Assembly (NCBI RefSeq): GCF_000969445.1
Contig: NZ_JZEY01000061.1
Location: 793,501 to 857,500 of the forward strand
Source: Devosia chinhatensis
GTDB taxonomy: Bacteria; Pseudomonadota; Alphaproteobacteria; Rhizobiales; Devosiaceae
Direction: 5' to 3'
Length of the DNA: 64,000 nucleotides
The number at the start of each line of letters is the position of its first letter. Within the stretch, counting starts at the first letter, position 1. Positions 56,437 through 64,000 of the stretch are shown here, piece after piece. Both the position numbers and the translations under genes were made by a program. The notes beneath the pieces are model-generated. The model did not search any database, was not told where the DNA came from, and was given only the letters and a program-made list of their open reading frames with translations.

Positions 56437-57696
56437 TCAGCGTTTCAGCACCACGCCAATGCCGATCCGGTGCGTATCGAGCGTGCCGGTAAGGCTATTG
56501 TCGCGATGGACGAACGAGTAGTCGGCTGAAAGGCCTGTATGGCTGTTGAGTGTGTAGTCCGCGCCGGCGCCGAAGCCCCGACTGTGTTCCGTCTCGGCGC
56601 TGCCCTGCGTTTCTGCAAGGCCCCAATCCGCAGACGCGCGCAGCCGCAGCCAGGAATTGACCGTGTATCCGATCCCGGCGGTGGCGACGTGGGTAATGCG
56701 CGCCGCGCCAGCGCTGTCTGCGCCGCTCGGCCCCACATCGGTGGACAACGATGCGCTGAGCGCCAGTGTCGGATCGGGCGTGAAGGTTACGCTCGCATCG
56801 TAAAGCTGGGTCGCGAAGTCGCTGAGCCCGGCCTCTGAGAAATCATAGTGGCCCGCACCAATCGAGGCGCTGGCACTGAAGACGCTCCCCCATTGCCCGG
56901 CAATACCACCACGCAGAGCACTATTGGTTGCATCCGCGCGCAGGCCAGTCGTGGCCGACGCGTTGTCGTAGAGATCGCGCCCGATCGTGGCTTCGCTGAA
57001 AATCTCGAAGATGGGGGTCAGCTGGAAGCCCGCGCGCAAGCTGGCATCGACCTGCCAGACATTCTGGTCCGAATTGTCGGTGAGCCCGGTATCGAAACGC
57101 TGCGTCGGTCCGTAGACTGTCCGCTCGACGCCACCTTTAAGTGCCAGATTGACCCTGCCGAGACTGCGTTCGATGCCGAGACCGGCAGAGCCGGTCAGCA
57201 CTTGTGCGGGCACGGCGACCAGCGGATTGGGGTCTGGCGTGCTCGCCAGAGGGCGGGTTACCCGCAAGGCAGCTTCGCCAGTGACGCGCGTCACGCTATC
57301 AAGCGCGCTGGCCGCGGAAATGCCAAGGCGCAGGGCCGGAACTTCAATCGTGGCCGAGCCATCCCAGGGGCGGGCAATTTCGGCATCGCCGGAAAGCGTC
57401 AGGTCGACGCGCCGCCCCTCCAGAACGGCGCTGAAGGCGGGAGCAAGGCTGGTCGAGAAGCTGCCGCCCGCAGTGCTGCTGCTGGTATAAGTTCCCTTGA
57501 GGCCGAGCGATGTATCGAGCTTGAACGGTGGGGCATTGGGCTGTTCGGCGATTGGCGCCGCGGGATAAACCCCGGGAGCGAGGCGATCGTCATGGAGCTT
57601 TGCGGCGTCCGGCTGCAGCGGTTCGGCCAGGACGACACCGGGTAGCGACAGGCTGGCGCCCAGCATCAGCAGCAATGTCCAATCGCGACCGGCCAA
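56437..57696 (-). CDS. Outer-membrane beta-barrel protein
   Basis: 419 residues. A signal peptide (about 1-24) precedes a long series of alternating-pattern beta strands such as LTLSGDAEIARPWDG, LRAGFQLTPIFEIFSEATIG and GAGADYTLNSHTGLSADYSFVHR. The barrel ends in DTHRIGIGVVLKR. It resembles the BBP2_2-type outer-membrane proteins of alphaproteobacteria that may act as porins or exopolysaccharide outlets. It lies downstream of NfeD. Confidence 0.83.
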   Translation of the reverse strand: MAGRDWTLLLMLGASLSLPGVVLAEPLQPDAAKLHDDRLAPGVYPAAPIAEQPNAPPFKLDTSLGLKGTYTSSSTAGGSFSTSLAPAFSAVLEGRRVDLTLSGDAEIARPWDGSATIEVPALRLGISAASALDSVTRVTGEAALRVTRPLASTPDPNPLVAVPAQVLTGSAGLGIERSLGRVNLALKGGVERTVYGPTQRFDTGLTDNSDQNVWQVDASLRAGFQLTPIFEIFSEATIGRDLYDNASATTGLRADATNSALRGGIAGQWGSVFSASASIGAGHYDFSEAGLSDFATQLYDASVTFTPDPTLALSASLSTDVGPSGADSAGAARITHVATAGIGYTVNSWLRLRASADWGLAETQGSAETEHSRGFGAGADYTLNSHTGLSADYSFVHRDNSLTGTLDTHRIGIGVVLKR

Positions 57697-57761
57697 TGCC
57701 TGCTCCGCCCGAAACTGCGATACCCGCCTGGCATCGTCGGCCCGATCCTTGCAGCTTATGG

Positions 57762-58226
57762 TTAAGGAAGGCTTTCCTCGACCGGCTCGACCCGCAGGAC
57801 CGCCCCATCGGCGCCGGTAATGCGCACACGCTGCCCCGCCATCAGATCGGGGCCCGAAACGCGCCAGATTGTGTCGCCGACCGGCATCCGCCCGAAGCCA
57901 TTGACGATCGGGCTGGCGAGAACCGCCTCCTGACCAATCAGCCGATCGGTGCGCTGGTTGAGTTCAGGCGCGGCGCTGGCCAAGCGACGATGGCGCGCAA
58001 GGCGCGTCCAGACGAGGATACTGCCCAGCGCCAGCGTGCCGAAGACCAGCCATTGCACCGGCCATGCCAATGGCTGCACCAGTGTCAGGAGCCCCGTCAA
58101 AATGCCCGCTATGCCCAGCCAGACCAGGAAACCACCTGGGACAACGAGCTCCAGCCCCAGCAGGATCAGGCCTCCCACGATCCAGGCCCACGGCCCATAT
58201 GCTGCCGCTTGCGCGAAGAGTTCCAT
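57762..58226 (-). CDS. NfeD-family membrane protein
   Basis: 154 residues. Two or three transmembrane helices cover about 12-72, and a C-terminal OB-fold NfeD domain (about 90-150) has LIGQEAVLASPI and GDTIWRVSGPDLMAGQRVRI. NfeD proteins partner with SPFH proteins, here encoded 11 bp upstream. The pair probably forms a membrane microdomain or quality-control complex. Confidence 0.92.
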   Translation of the reverse strand: MELFAQAAAYGPWAWIVGGLILLGLELVVPGGFLVWLGIAGILTGLLTLVQPLAWPVQWLVFGTLALGSILVWTRLARHRRLASAAPELNQRTDRLIGQEAVLASPIVNGFGRMPVGDTIWRVSGPDLMAGQRVRITGADGAVLRVEPVEESLP

Positions 58227-58237
58227 TTCGGTCCCCG

Positions 58238-59239
58238 TCAGCTGCGGTCGGCACCGGTGCTGGGCGGACGGCTCGATGGGCGCGTCGCACCTGCCGGTGT
58301 CTCGCCGCCAAAGGTTTCTCGGGCGATCTCGGCGATGCCCCCGATGGCACCGATGACGCTCGAGGCTTCTACCGGCAGCATCAGCAATTTCTGGTTTGGC
58401 GCAGTGGCGATGCTCTCCAGCGCTTTGATGTAATTATTGGCGACGAAATAATTGATCGCTTGCACATTGCCGGCGGCAATGGCGTTGGACACGAGCTCGG
58501 TCGCCTTGGCTTCAGCCTCGGCAGCGCGTTCACGCGCCTCGGCATCGCGGAAGGCGGCCTCGCGACGGCCCTCGGCCTCGAGCACCTGGGCCTGCTTTTC
58601 ACCCTCGGCCTTGAGAATGGCTGCCTGGCGGCGTCCTTCGGCTTCCAGAATGGTGGCACGCTTTTCGCGCTCCGCCTTCATCTGCCGGCCCATCGATTCC
58701 ACGAGATCCTTGGGCGGATCGATATCCTTGATCTCGATGCGGGTGATCTTGACGCCCCAGGGCGACACGGCCGTATCGACCACGCGCAGCACTCGGTCGT
58801 TGATCTCGTCGCGATGGCTCAAAAGCTCGTCGAGATCCATCGAGCCCATGACCGAGCGGATATTGGTCATGGTGAGATTGAGAATGGCGTTCTCGAGATT
58901 GGTTACCTCATAGGCCGCGGCCGAGGCATCGAGGATCTGGTAGAAGGTGACGCCGTTGGCCGTGACCGTGGCATTGTCGCGGGTGATGACTTCCTGGTGC
59001 GGAACATCGAGCACCTGCTCCATGACGTTAATGCGCTTGCCGATAACGTCGATGAAAGGGACGATGAGGTTGAGACCCGGCTTGAGGGTGCGGGTATATT
59101 TGCCGAAGCGCTCGATGGTGAAATTGTAGCCCTGCGGCACCGTCTTGGCGCCGGCAAACAGCACCAGGACCAAGAGGATAGCCAGAGCGACCAGCGCCAC
59201 GCTCAGCCCGTCGAACCCGAATTCACCAAACATGTCCAT
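58238..59239 (-). CDS. SPFH-domain (stomatin/paraslipin-like, QmcA-type) membrane protein
   Basis: 333 residues. One N-terminal transmembrane helix (about 12-30) is followed by the SPFH/band-7 domain (VPQGYNFTIERFGKYTRTLKPG, then RSVMGSMDLDELLSHRDEIN). A long Ala/Glu-rich coiled coil (about 185-250) drives oligomerisation. A Ser/Pro-rich tail ends the protein. It is paired with NfeD downstream. Its leader can fold so that the Shine-Dalgarno is paired. Confidence 0.93.
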   Translation of the reverse strand: MDMFGEFGFDGLSVALVALAILLVLVLFAGAKTVPQGYNFTIERFGKYTRTLKPGLNLIVPFIDVIGKRINVMEQVLDVPHQEVITRDNATVTANGVTFYQILDASAAAYEVTNLENAILNLTMTNIRSVMGSMDLDELLSHRDEINDRVLRVVDTAVSPWGVKITRIEIKDIDPPKDLVESMGRQMKAEREKRATILEAEGRRQAAILKAEGEKQAQVLEAEGRREAAFRDAEARERAAEAEAKATELVSNAIAAGNVQAINYFVANNYIKALESIATAPNQKLLMLPVEASSVIGAIGGIAEIARETFGGETPAGATRPSSRPPSTGADRS

Positions 59240-59315
59240 GCCGCCTTTTCTGCCATCACGCCCGGTACATTATCGTGCCGGGCGCGCTCGTGCATACCCG
59301 CTTTCGAAAGGCGGC
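59240..59315 (-). promoter_or_regulatory. Structured leader with alternative pairing upstream of the SPFH gene (candidate RNA switch)
   Basis: On the minus-strand RNA, GCCGCCUUU (59315-59307) can pair with AAAGGCGGC (59248-59240), which contains the AAAAGG Shine-Dalgarno next to the ATG. Alternatively the upstream arm folds locally with GAAAGCGG, freeing the Shine-Dalgarno. A central 9-bp hairpin GCCCGG(U)AC/GUGCCGGGC lies at 59260-59283. Confidence 0.5.
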
Positions 59316-59326
59316 GGCAGATCGAG

Positions 59327-60172
59327 CTATTTCGCTGCCTGACAGCGGCCGGTCGGCTGCAGAGCCGCAATGGCGCGTGGGTCGCAACCAGTCCACAGGA
59401 AAGTCAGCCAGTCCTGCTGGTTGCCATAAAAGACATTGCGATCCACCTCGCCCTTGACGCCCGGCACGACGCCGGTCTGGGTATATTGCCAGAAGGTCCA
59501 GGGGCGGTTCTTGTAGCGCTCATGGGGTTCGGCAGCCGTGGAGCGCAGCCAGAACGTGTTGGGCAGATAGACGTCTTCAAGAATGTCGCGATGGAAATTC
59601 ATGTCGGTATAGATGATCGGCAGTTTGCCGGTGTGACGTTCCATGGCGTCCAGCATGATGCGGATGCGCTCCAAAGCATCAGCCTTGCTGGGCTGTACCT
59701 TGCAGCTCGAATGATTGTTCCATTCCAGATCGAGCACGGGTGGTAGCGCGCTGGGATCGGCGGGTACCTGGCTGGCAAACCAGGCGGCCTGCTCCGCCGC
59801 CGTCGAACACCAGGTCATAAAATGATAGGCACCGCGCGGCATGCCGGCATCACGGGCCCGGATCCAGTTCTTCTGGAAATCGGGGTCGATGTAATCCTTG
59901 CCTTCGGTCGCCTTCATGAAGACGAAGTGGATGCCGGCCGCGCGCGCTTTGGGGAAATCGACATTTTCCTGATAGCGCGCCACGTCGATCCCCTGGATCG
60001 GCATGCCCCGCGCCCGGTCCACCCCCGCATGGGGCCGGTTGTCCCCGGGAATGGCGCCATAGAGCCCGCCGCCGCTGGCACAGGCGGCCAGCGCGACGGC
60101 CAGGACGCCGATAATGGCAGTGCGGGCAAAGTGCGAAAACGATCGGGTCATCGGGCCGATGGCCATGGGCAA
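59327..60172 (-). CDS. GH25-family lysozyme-like lipoprotein
   Basis: 281 residues. A signal peptide ends in lipobox LAAC, with the lipidated C31. A glycoside-hydrolase family 25 (muramidase) domain follows: GIDVARYQENVDFPKARAAGIHFVFMKATEG, RGAYHFMTWC and the acidic pair in VLDLEWNN. It would cleave the peptidoglycan backbone from an outer-membrane or periplasmic anchor. The start could also be the internal ATG at 60151 (MTRSF). Confidence 0.86.
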   Translation of the reverse strand: MPMAIGPMTRSFSHFARTAIIGVLAVALAACASGGGLYGAIPGDNRPHAGVDRARGMPIQGIDVARYQENVDFPKARAAGIHFVFMKATEGKDYIDPDFQKNWIRARDAGMPRGAYHFMTWCSTAAEQAAWFASQVPADPSALPPVLDLEWNNHSSCKVQPSKADALERIRIMLDAMERHTGKLPIIYTDMNFHRDILEDVYLPNTFWLRSTAAEPHERYKNRPWTFWQYTQTGVVPGVKGEVDRNVFYGNQQDWLTFLWTGCDPRAIAALQPTGRCQAAK

Positions 60173-60220
60173 ACACTCGAATAAGACGGCAAAACTGGGA
60201 TTTTATTCAACATGGGCAGG

Positions 60221-60235
60221 TTAATGGAGGTTTAG
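60221..60235 (+). promoter_or_regulatory. CtrA-like site upstream of comM (distal)
   Basis: TTAATGGAGGTTTAG is TTAA-N7-TTAG, one base from the CtrA consensus. Another TTAA follows two bases later. Confidence 0.4.
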
Positions 60236-60315
60236 GTTAACCCTTGTGACGCCCAGTATGGTTAACGCGCCCTATTTCGTTCGCCATACGTTCTTGTCGG
60301 GCGGCACTTCCTTTG

Positions 60316-60330
60316 CTAACGTTTCGTTAA
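60316..60330 (+). promoter_or_regulatory. CtrA-like site upstream of comM (proximal)
   Basis: CTAACGTTTCGTTAA is CTAA-N7-TTAA, one base from the consensus, ending 17 bp before the comM start codon. Confidence 0.4.
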
Positions 60331-60347
60331 ATTGGGGTGAGGACGGC

Positions 60348-61874
60348 ATGGTTACCCGCGTTTCGACAGTCGCGTTTCAGGGCATCGACGCAGTGCCGGT
60401 CGACGTTCAGGTCCAGATCGCGCCCGGCCTGCCGGCCTTTATCCTCGTGGGCCTGCCCGACAAGGCCGTTCGAGAAAGCGGGGAGCGCGTCAGGGCCGCC
60501 CTCACGGCGTCAGGCCTTGGCCTGCCGCCCAAGCGCATCACCATCAATCTCGCCCCGGCGGATCTCCCCAAGGAAGGTAGCCATTACGACCTGCCCATCG
60601 CGCTCGGGCTGATGGCGGCCCTGGGGGTGATCCCTCAGGATGGTCTGGACGGTTTTCTGGCCTTGGGGGAGCTGGGTCTGGACGGACGATTGGCCCATGT
60701 CGGTGGTATTTTGCCGGCAGCCATTGCCGCCCAGGCGCAGGGCAAGGGCATCATCTGTGCTGCGGCTTCCGGGCCGGAGGCGGCCTGGGCAAGCGAGGAG
60801 ATCGATATTCTCGCCGCGCCCAATCTGCTCGCACTGGCCAATCATCTTACCGGCCACCAATTGCAGGCACGGCCCCGGCCGGGCAAGCAGACTCTGGCGC
60901 CGGGCGAGCTGCCGGACCTTGCCGATGTCAGAGGTCAGGCCTTGGCACGGCGCGCGCTCGAAGTGGCCGCTGCAGGGGGGCATAACCTGCTGATGATCGG
61001 GCCACCCGGCGCCGGCAAATCCATGCTGGCGACCCGCCTCCCCTCCATCCTGCCTCCGCTCGCACCGCGCGAGCTGCTCGACGTATCCATGATCCAGTCC
61101 GTTGCCGGTGAACTCAGCGGCGGTCTGCTCTCCGACCGGCGCCCGTTCCGCGCCCCGCATCATTCCGCCTCCATGGCGGCCCTTGTCGGTGGCGGGCTCA
61201 AGGTCAGGCCGGGCGAGGTGAGCCTGGCCCATAACGGCGTGCTGTTTCTTGATGAACTCCCTGAATTTGCGCCCAGTGTGCTGGACAGCCTGCGCCAGCC
61301 GCTCGAAAGCGGCGAAACCGTCATTGCCCGGGCCAATGCCCGAATTTCCTATCCCAGCCAGGTGCAGCTGGTAGCGGCAATGAACCCCTGCAAATGCGGG
61401 ATGGCGGGCACGCCCGGCCATGTGTGCAAACGCGGTGCCGCCTGTGCCGCCGATTATCAGGCCCGCATTTCGGGCCCCTTCCTCGATCGTATCGATATTC
61501 GGGTGGATCTGCCGGCCGTTTCTGCCTCCGACATGATTGCGCCGGCGGCTCCCGCCGAGTCCTCGGCCGTCGTGGCCCGGCGTGTCGCTGCCGCGCGTGA
61601 GCGGCAGAGCCAGCGTTTTGCCGGGGCTGGTCATCCTGGGGTCACCACAAATGCTATGGCCAGTGCCGCCCTTATGGAAAAGCTGGTGGCGCCTGATCGG
61701 GAAAGCCAGGCGCTGCTGCTGCAGGCGGCCGAGCGGTTTAACCTTTCCGCACGCGCCTATCACAGGGTCCTCAAAGTGGCCCGTACCCTGGCGGACCTTG
61801 CAGGTGTCGACACGGTGTCGCGCCCGCATATCGCCGAAGCCTTGAGCTATCGCCTCAATTTCGGCGCGGCTTGA
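60348..61874 (+). CDS. comM: ComM / YifB family AAA+ ATPase (magnesium-chelatase-like)
   Basis: 508 residues. It begins MVTRVSTVAFQGIDAVPVDV, the canonical family N-terminus, so the ATG at 60348 (with GGGGTGAGGA upstream) is preferred over one 34 codons earlier. An N-terminal Lon-protease-like fold has GLPDKAVRESGERVRAAL. The Walker A box GPPGAGKS is at 218-225, followed by FLDELPEF and a zinc-type CKCG...C cluster. ComM is a branch-migration helicase that extends integrated DNA in natural transformation. Confidence 0.95.
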   Translation: MVTRVSTVAFQGIDAVPVDVQVQIAPGLPAFILVGLPDKAVRESGERVRAALTASGLGLPPKRITINLAPADLPKEGSHYDLPIALGLMAALGVIPQDGLDGFLALGELGLDGRLAHVGGILPAAIAAQAQGKGIICAAASGPEAAWASEEIDILAAPNLLALANHLTGHQLQARPRPGKQTLAPGELPDLADVRGQALARRALEVAAAGGHNLLMIGPPGAGKSMLATRLPSILPPLAPRELLDVSMIQSVAGELSGGLLSDRRPFRAPHHSASMAALVGGGLKVRPGEVSLAHNGVLFLDELPEFAPSVLDSLRQPLESGETVIARANARISYPSQVQLVAAMNPCKCGMAGTPGHVCKRGAACAADYQARISGPFLDRIDIRVDLPAVSASDMIAPAAPAESSAVVARRVAAARERQSQRFAGAGHPGVTTNAMASAALMEKLVAPDRESQALLLQAAERFNLSARAYHRVLKVARTLADLAGVDTVSRPHIAEALSYRLNFGAA

Positions 61875-61886
61875 GCGAGCAAGACC

Positions 61887-62339
61887 ATGAGACACAGAAT
61901 TTCGGCCGGTGTCCTTGCTGTTCACAAGGGAAAAATCCTGCTCGTCCGTCACTTTCGGCCCGGTCGTCATGATTTCTGGGCCGGTCCCGGTGGTGGCGTC
62001 GAAGGCGACGAGGACCTGTCGGCCGCTGCAGAACGAGAAGCGTTCGAGGAAACGGGCCTGCGCGTCAAGGCGCGCAACCTGGCCTATATCGACGAGCTGG
62101 TCGATGAGAGCGGGCGCATCGTCAAGTTCTGGTACCTCGCCGACTTTATCGACGGAGACATCGACGTCACGCGCAACCCTGCCGCCGCGGAATCCATTTT
62201 CGAAGCCGGCTGGTTCGACCGGACTGCACTCCCAGAAGGCCATGTCTTTCCAGAAGTGCTCAGAGACCGTTTCTGGGACGATTTGGAAGCGGGAACGCGA
62301 TTCCCGATCAAGCTGCCTCTGCGACGCTCGATTTTCTAA
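61887..62339 (+). CDS. Nudix hydrolase
   Basis: 150 residues. The Nudix box GGVEGDEDLSAAAEREAFEETGLRV fits Gx5Ex7REUxEExGU exactly (about residues 38-60). The substrate is unknown; the short length and the flanking strands suit a small nucleoside-diphosphate-type hydrolase. It follows comM by 12 bp and may be co-transcribed. Confidence 0.9.
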   Translation: MRHRISAGVLAVHKGKILLVRHFRPGRHDFWAGPGGGVEGDEDLSAAAEREAFEETGLRVKARNLAYIDELVDESGRIVKFWYLADFIDGDIDVTRNPAAAESIFEAGWFDRTALPEGHVFPEVLRDRFWDDLEAGTRFPIKLPLRRSIF

Positions 62340-62399
62340 TAGGCGTTAGAGCGTTTTAACCGACAGCCGCGATCCTTTGTGTGCCATCGGGGGAGAACC

Positions 62400-63047
62400 A
62401 TGTTGACAGGCAATCTGATGCAGTGGAACGACGCTCGCGGCTTCGGCTTTGTGGTCGGGGACGATGGCAAGCGCTACTTCCTTCATGTCAGCGAAATCGC
62501 GCGCATCGCCACGCGGCCACGTCAGGGCGACCGCTTACGCTTCGAGCCCGCCCTGGATCGGGAAGGCCGCCTCGTTGCGCGAAAGGCGGTGATCGCGGGC
62601 GCCAACCTCGCGGCTACACGAGACACATTGCGGCGCGGCCAGCCAAAAGCAGGCCGTCGGCTCGAATGGCGCTATACGCTGGGCCTTGTGCTCGCCTTCT
62701 CTATCGGTGTCGGCGTGCTCGAGGGGCGATTGCCGTGGGCGGTCCTGCCGCTCTACCTCATCATGGGCACAGTGTCCTTTCTGCTCTACCGCGCCGACAA
62801 GCGCTTTGCCGAAGAGGGTCGGTGGCGCATCAGCGAGGCCATGCTTCTGGCTTGCGATCTGGCCTTCGGCATTGTCGGTGGGCTTCTGGGGCAGGCCGTG
62901 TTCCGCCATAAGACGGCCAAACCGTCCTTTATTGCCTTCACTCTCCTGATCGGCTTTGTGCATCTGCTCTGGTTGATCGGCTTTGCGGCAGGGTGGATCC
63001 AAGCCTCTGATCTGCTGGAGCTGGCAAAGACAGTGGGATCAGTGTGA
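62400..63047 (+). CDS. Cold-shock-like / DUF1294 fusion membrane protein
   Basis: 215 residues. An N-terminal cold-shock-like OB fold (about 3-62, with WNDARGFGFV and FLHVSEI) is joined to a DUF1294 membrane domain with four hydrophobic segments (about 98-205), including SFLLYRADKRFAEEGRWRISEAMLL. Such fusions are widespread but uncharacterised. The ATG at 62400 follows GGGGGAG. Confidence 0.88.
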   Translation: MLTGNLMQWNDARGFGFVVGDDGKRYFLHVSEIARIATRPRQGDRLRFEPALDREGRLVARKAVIAGANLAATRDTLRRGQPKAGRRLEWRYTLGLVLAFSIGVGVLEGRLPWAVLPLYLIMGTVSFLLYRADKRFAEEGRWRISEAMLLACDLAFGIVGGLLGQAVFRHKTAKPSFIAFTLLIGFVHLLWLIGFAAGWIQASDLLELAKTVGSV

Positions 63048-63051
63048 CCCC

Positions 63052-63060
63052 TGTGGATAA
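63052..63060 (-). promoter_or_regulatory. Consensus DnaA box beside a parS-like site
   Basis: TTATCCACA on the minus strand is an exact E. coli-type DnaA box. It lies 1 bp from the parS-like site at 63062-63077, far (about 50 kb) from the putative origin. Confidence 0.65.
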
Positions 63061-63061
63061 G

Positions 63062-63077
63062 TGTTTCACGTGAATCG
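63062..63077. promoter_or_regulatory. parS-like site with embedded GANTC near aceA
   Basis: TGTTTCACGTGAATCG contains the shared core on the minus strand, and GAATC is the CcrM motif. It lies in the 62-bp gap between convergent genes. Confidence 0.72.
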
Positions 63078-63109
63078 CGCCGCAACCCAGTTGCAGCGCG
63101 ACTTGCGGG

Positions 63110-64000
63110 TCAATGAAACTGGGCTGCCTCGGTTGATTCCGCCATCGCAGTGGTGGCGCTTTGTCCCTCGCTCACCGTCAGCGACACCGCATCGAAATAG
63201 CTGGTTCCCACTTCCCGCTGGTGCCGCACGGCCGAAAAGCCATTGGCCTCGGCCGCAAACTCTGCCTGCTGCAATTGGGAATATCCCGCCATGCCGCGCG
63301 CCTTGTAGCTGCGGGCGAGCTCAAACGTGGTGAGGCTGAGATTGTGAAAGCCGGCCAGAGTGATGAACTGGTATTTATAGCCCATTGCCCCCAATTCGCG
63401 CTGGAACTGCTCCATTGCGACCTCGTCCATATGCTTGGCCCAATTGAAGCTGGGTGAGCAATTATAGGCGAGCATCTGCTCGGGATATTTGGACCGAATG
63501 GCCTCGGCAAAGCGGCGCGCCTCGACCAAATCCGGCGTGGAGGTTTCGCACCAGATAAGGTCCGCATAGGGCGCGTAGGCCAGGCCCCTGGCAATGGCGC
63601 ATTCAATGCCGCCTCGCAGGCGATAAAAGCCCTCTGCCGTGCGTTCGCCCGTGACGAAGGGCCTGTCGCACTCGTCGATGTCGGAGGTGATCAGCCGTGC
63701 CGCTTCCGCATCGGTGCGCGCCATGATCAGCGTGGGGACGCCCATGACATCGGCCGCAAGGCGAGCGGCGTTGAGCGTGCGGATGAACTGGCTCGTGGGC
63801 ACCAGAACCTTGCCACCGAGATGGCCGCATTTTTTTTCCGAAGCCAGCTGATCCTCGAAATGAACGGCCGCCGCGCCCGCCTCGATCATGGCCTTCATCA
63901 GTTCGAAGACATTGAGCGCGCCGCCGAAGCCAGCCTCCGCGTCGGCGATAATCGGCACGAAGAAGTCGAGATCGGTGGTGGCAATGCCGTCGGCCTTTTC
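63110..64000 (-). CDS. aceA: Isocitrate lyase (5' part outside window)
   Basis: Glyoxylate-shunt enzyme cleaving isocitrate to glyoxylate and succinate. About 297 C-terminal residues are present and the frame runs open to the window edge. The catalytic loop KKCGHLGG is near the visible N-terminus and [16 protein letters not shown] lies further on. The tail ends [10 protein letters not shown]. The full protein is about 430 residues in relatives. A DnaA box and parS-like site lie just beyond its 3' end. Confidence 0.95.
   Translation of the reverse strand, partial: EKADGIATTDLDFFVPIIADAEAGFGGALNVFELMKAMIEAGAAAVHFEDQLASEKKCGHLGGKVLVPTSQFIRTLNAARLAADVMGVPTLIMARTDAEAARLITSDIDECDRPFVTGERTAEGFYRLRGGIECAIARGLAYAPYADLIWCETSTPDLVEARRFAEAIRSKYPEQMLAYNCSPSFNWAKHMDEVAMEQFQRELGAMGYKYQFITLAGFHNLSLTTFELARSYKARGMAGYSQLQQAEFAAEANGFSAVRHQREVGTSYFDAVSLTVSEGQSATTAMAESTEAAQFH

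Overview
The window is high-GC, gene-dense chromosomal DNA from an alphaproteobacterium. It is most likely a member of the Hyphomicrobiales (Rhizobiales), possibly Devosiaceae-like; the genus is an inference from gene order only. The supporting gene order is yggS / leuS-holA / parB-parA-rsmG-mnmG-mnmE-rho-hemJ-hemE / (origin) / maf-aroE-coaE-dnaQ / secB-fxsA / Tim44-smr-xre / hslVU / hisBHA..FE-coaA. This is the conserved neighbourhood of the alphaproteobacterial replication origin. No phage, transposase, CRISPR array, rRNA or tRNA gene was found.

Layout. 1-4.4 kb: partial yggS, leuS, holA. 4.4-13.0 kb, all on the minus strand: ParAB partition genes, the tRNA/rRNA modification genes rsmG, mnmG and mnmE, then rho, hemJ and hemE. 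13.0-13.45 kb: the probable chromosomal origin, with DnaA-box-like sites, a perfect CtrA site, clustered CcrM (GANTC) sites and a thrice-repeated 9-mer; genes on both sides point away from it. 13.4-19.3 kb: maf-aroE-coaE-dnaQ, secB/fxsA, Tim44-like, Smr and XRE genes. 19.3-26.3 kb: hslVU and a histidine operon interrupted by two small membrane-protein genes and a partial duplicate of the hisF start, ending in coaA. 26.3-35.8 kb: metabolic and repair genes (dapB, gpmA, AI-2E transporter, AraC-OGT fusion, nth, TetR regulator, adenosine-kinase-like gene, pyrF, FMN reductase, two VOC proteins). 35.8-45.4 kb: heat-shock genes dnaJ, dnaK, grpE and hrcA plus rph, pabBC and a nicotinamidase. 45.6-51.8 kb: rdgB, hemW, LppC-type lipoprotein, rsmI, yraN, gshB, marC. 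51.9-60.2 kb: an envelope cluster (secreted micro-peptide, SGNH hydrolase, lytic transglycosylase, galE/galU, outer-membrane barrel, NfeD, SPFH protein, GH25 lipoprotein). 60.3-64 kb: comM, a Nudix gene, a cold-shock/DUF1294 gene and the end of isocitrate lyase.

How the parts fit together. The window is dominated by replication, segregation and cell-cycle DNA signals. Ten parS-like palindromes are spread over 59 kb, and eight of them share one asymmetric substitution that places a CcrM GANTC methylation site inside the ParB site. Exact TTAA-N7-TTAA CtrA-type boxes occur in the origin, upstream of rph and upstream of a 35-residue secreted peptide; near-matches lie before comM. One consensus DnaA box sits directly beside a parS near aceA. 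A family of two-hairpin intergenic repeats, with a conserved tandem G-A internal loop, lies around the dnaJ/dnaK/grpE and hemW genes. All functional statements come from reading motifs and gene context; no database search was run.
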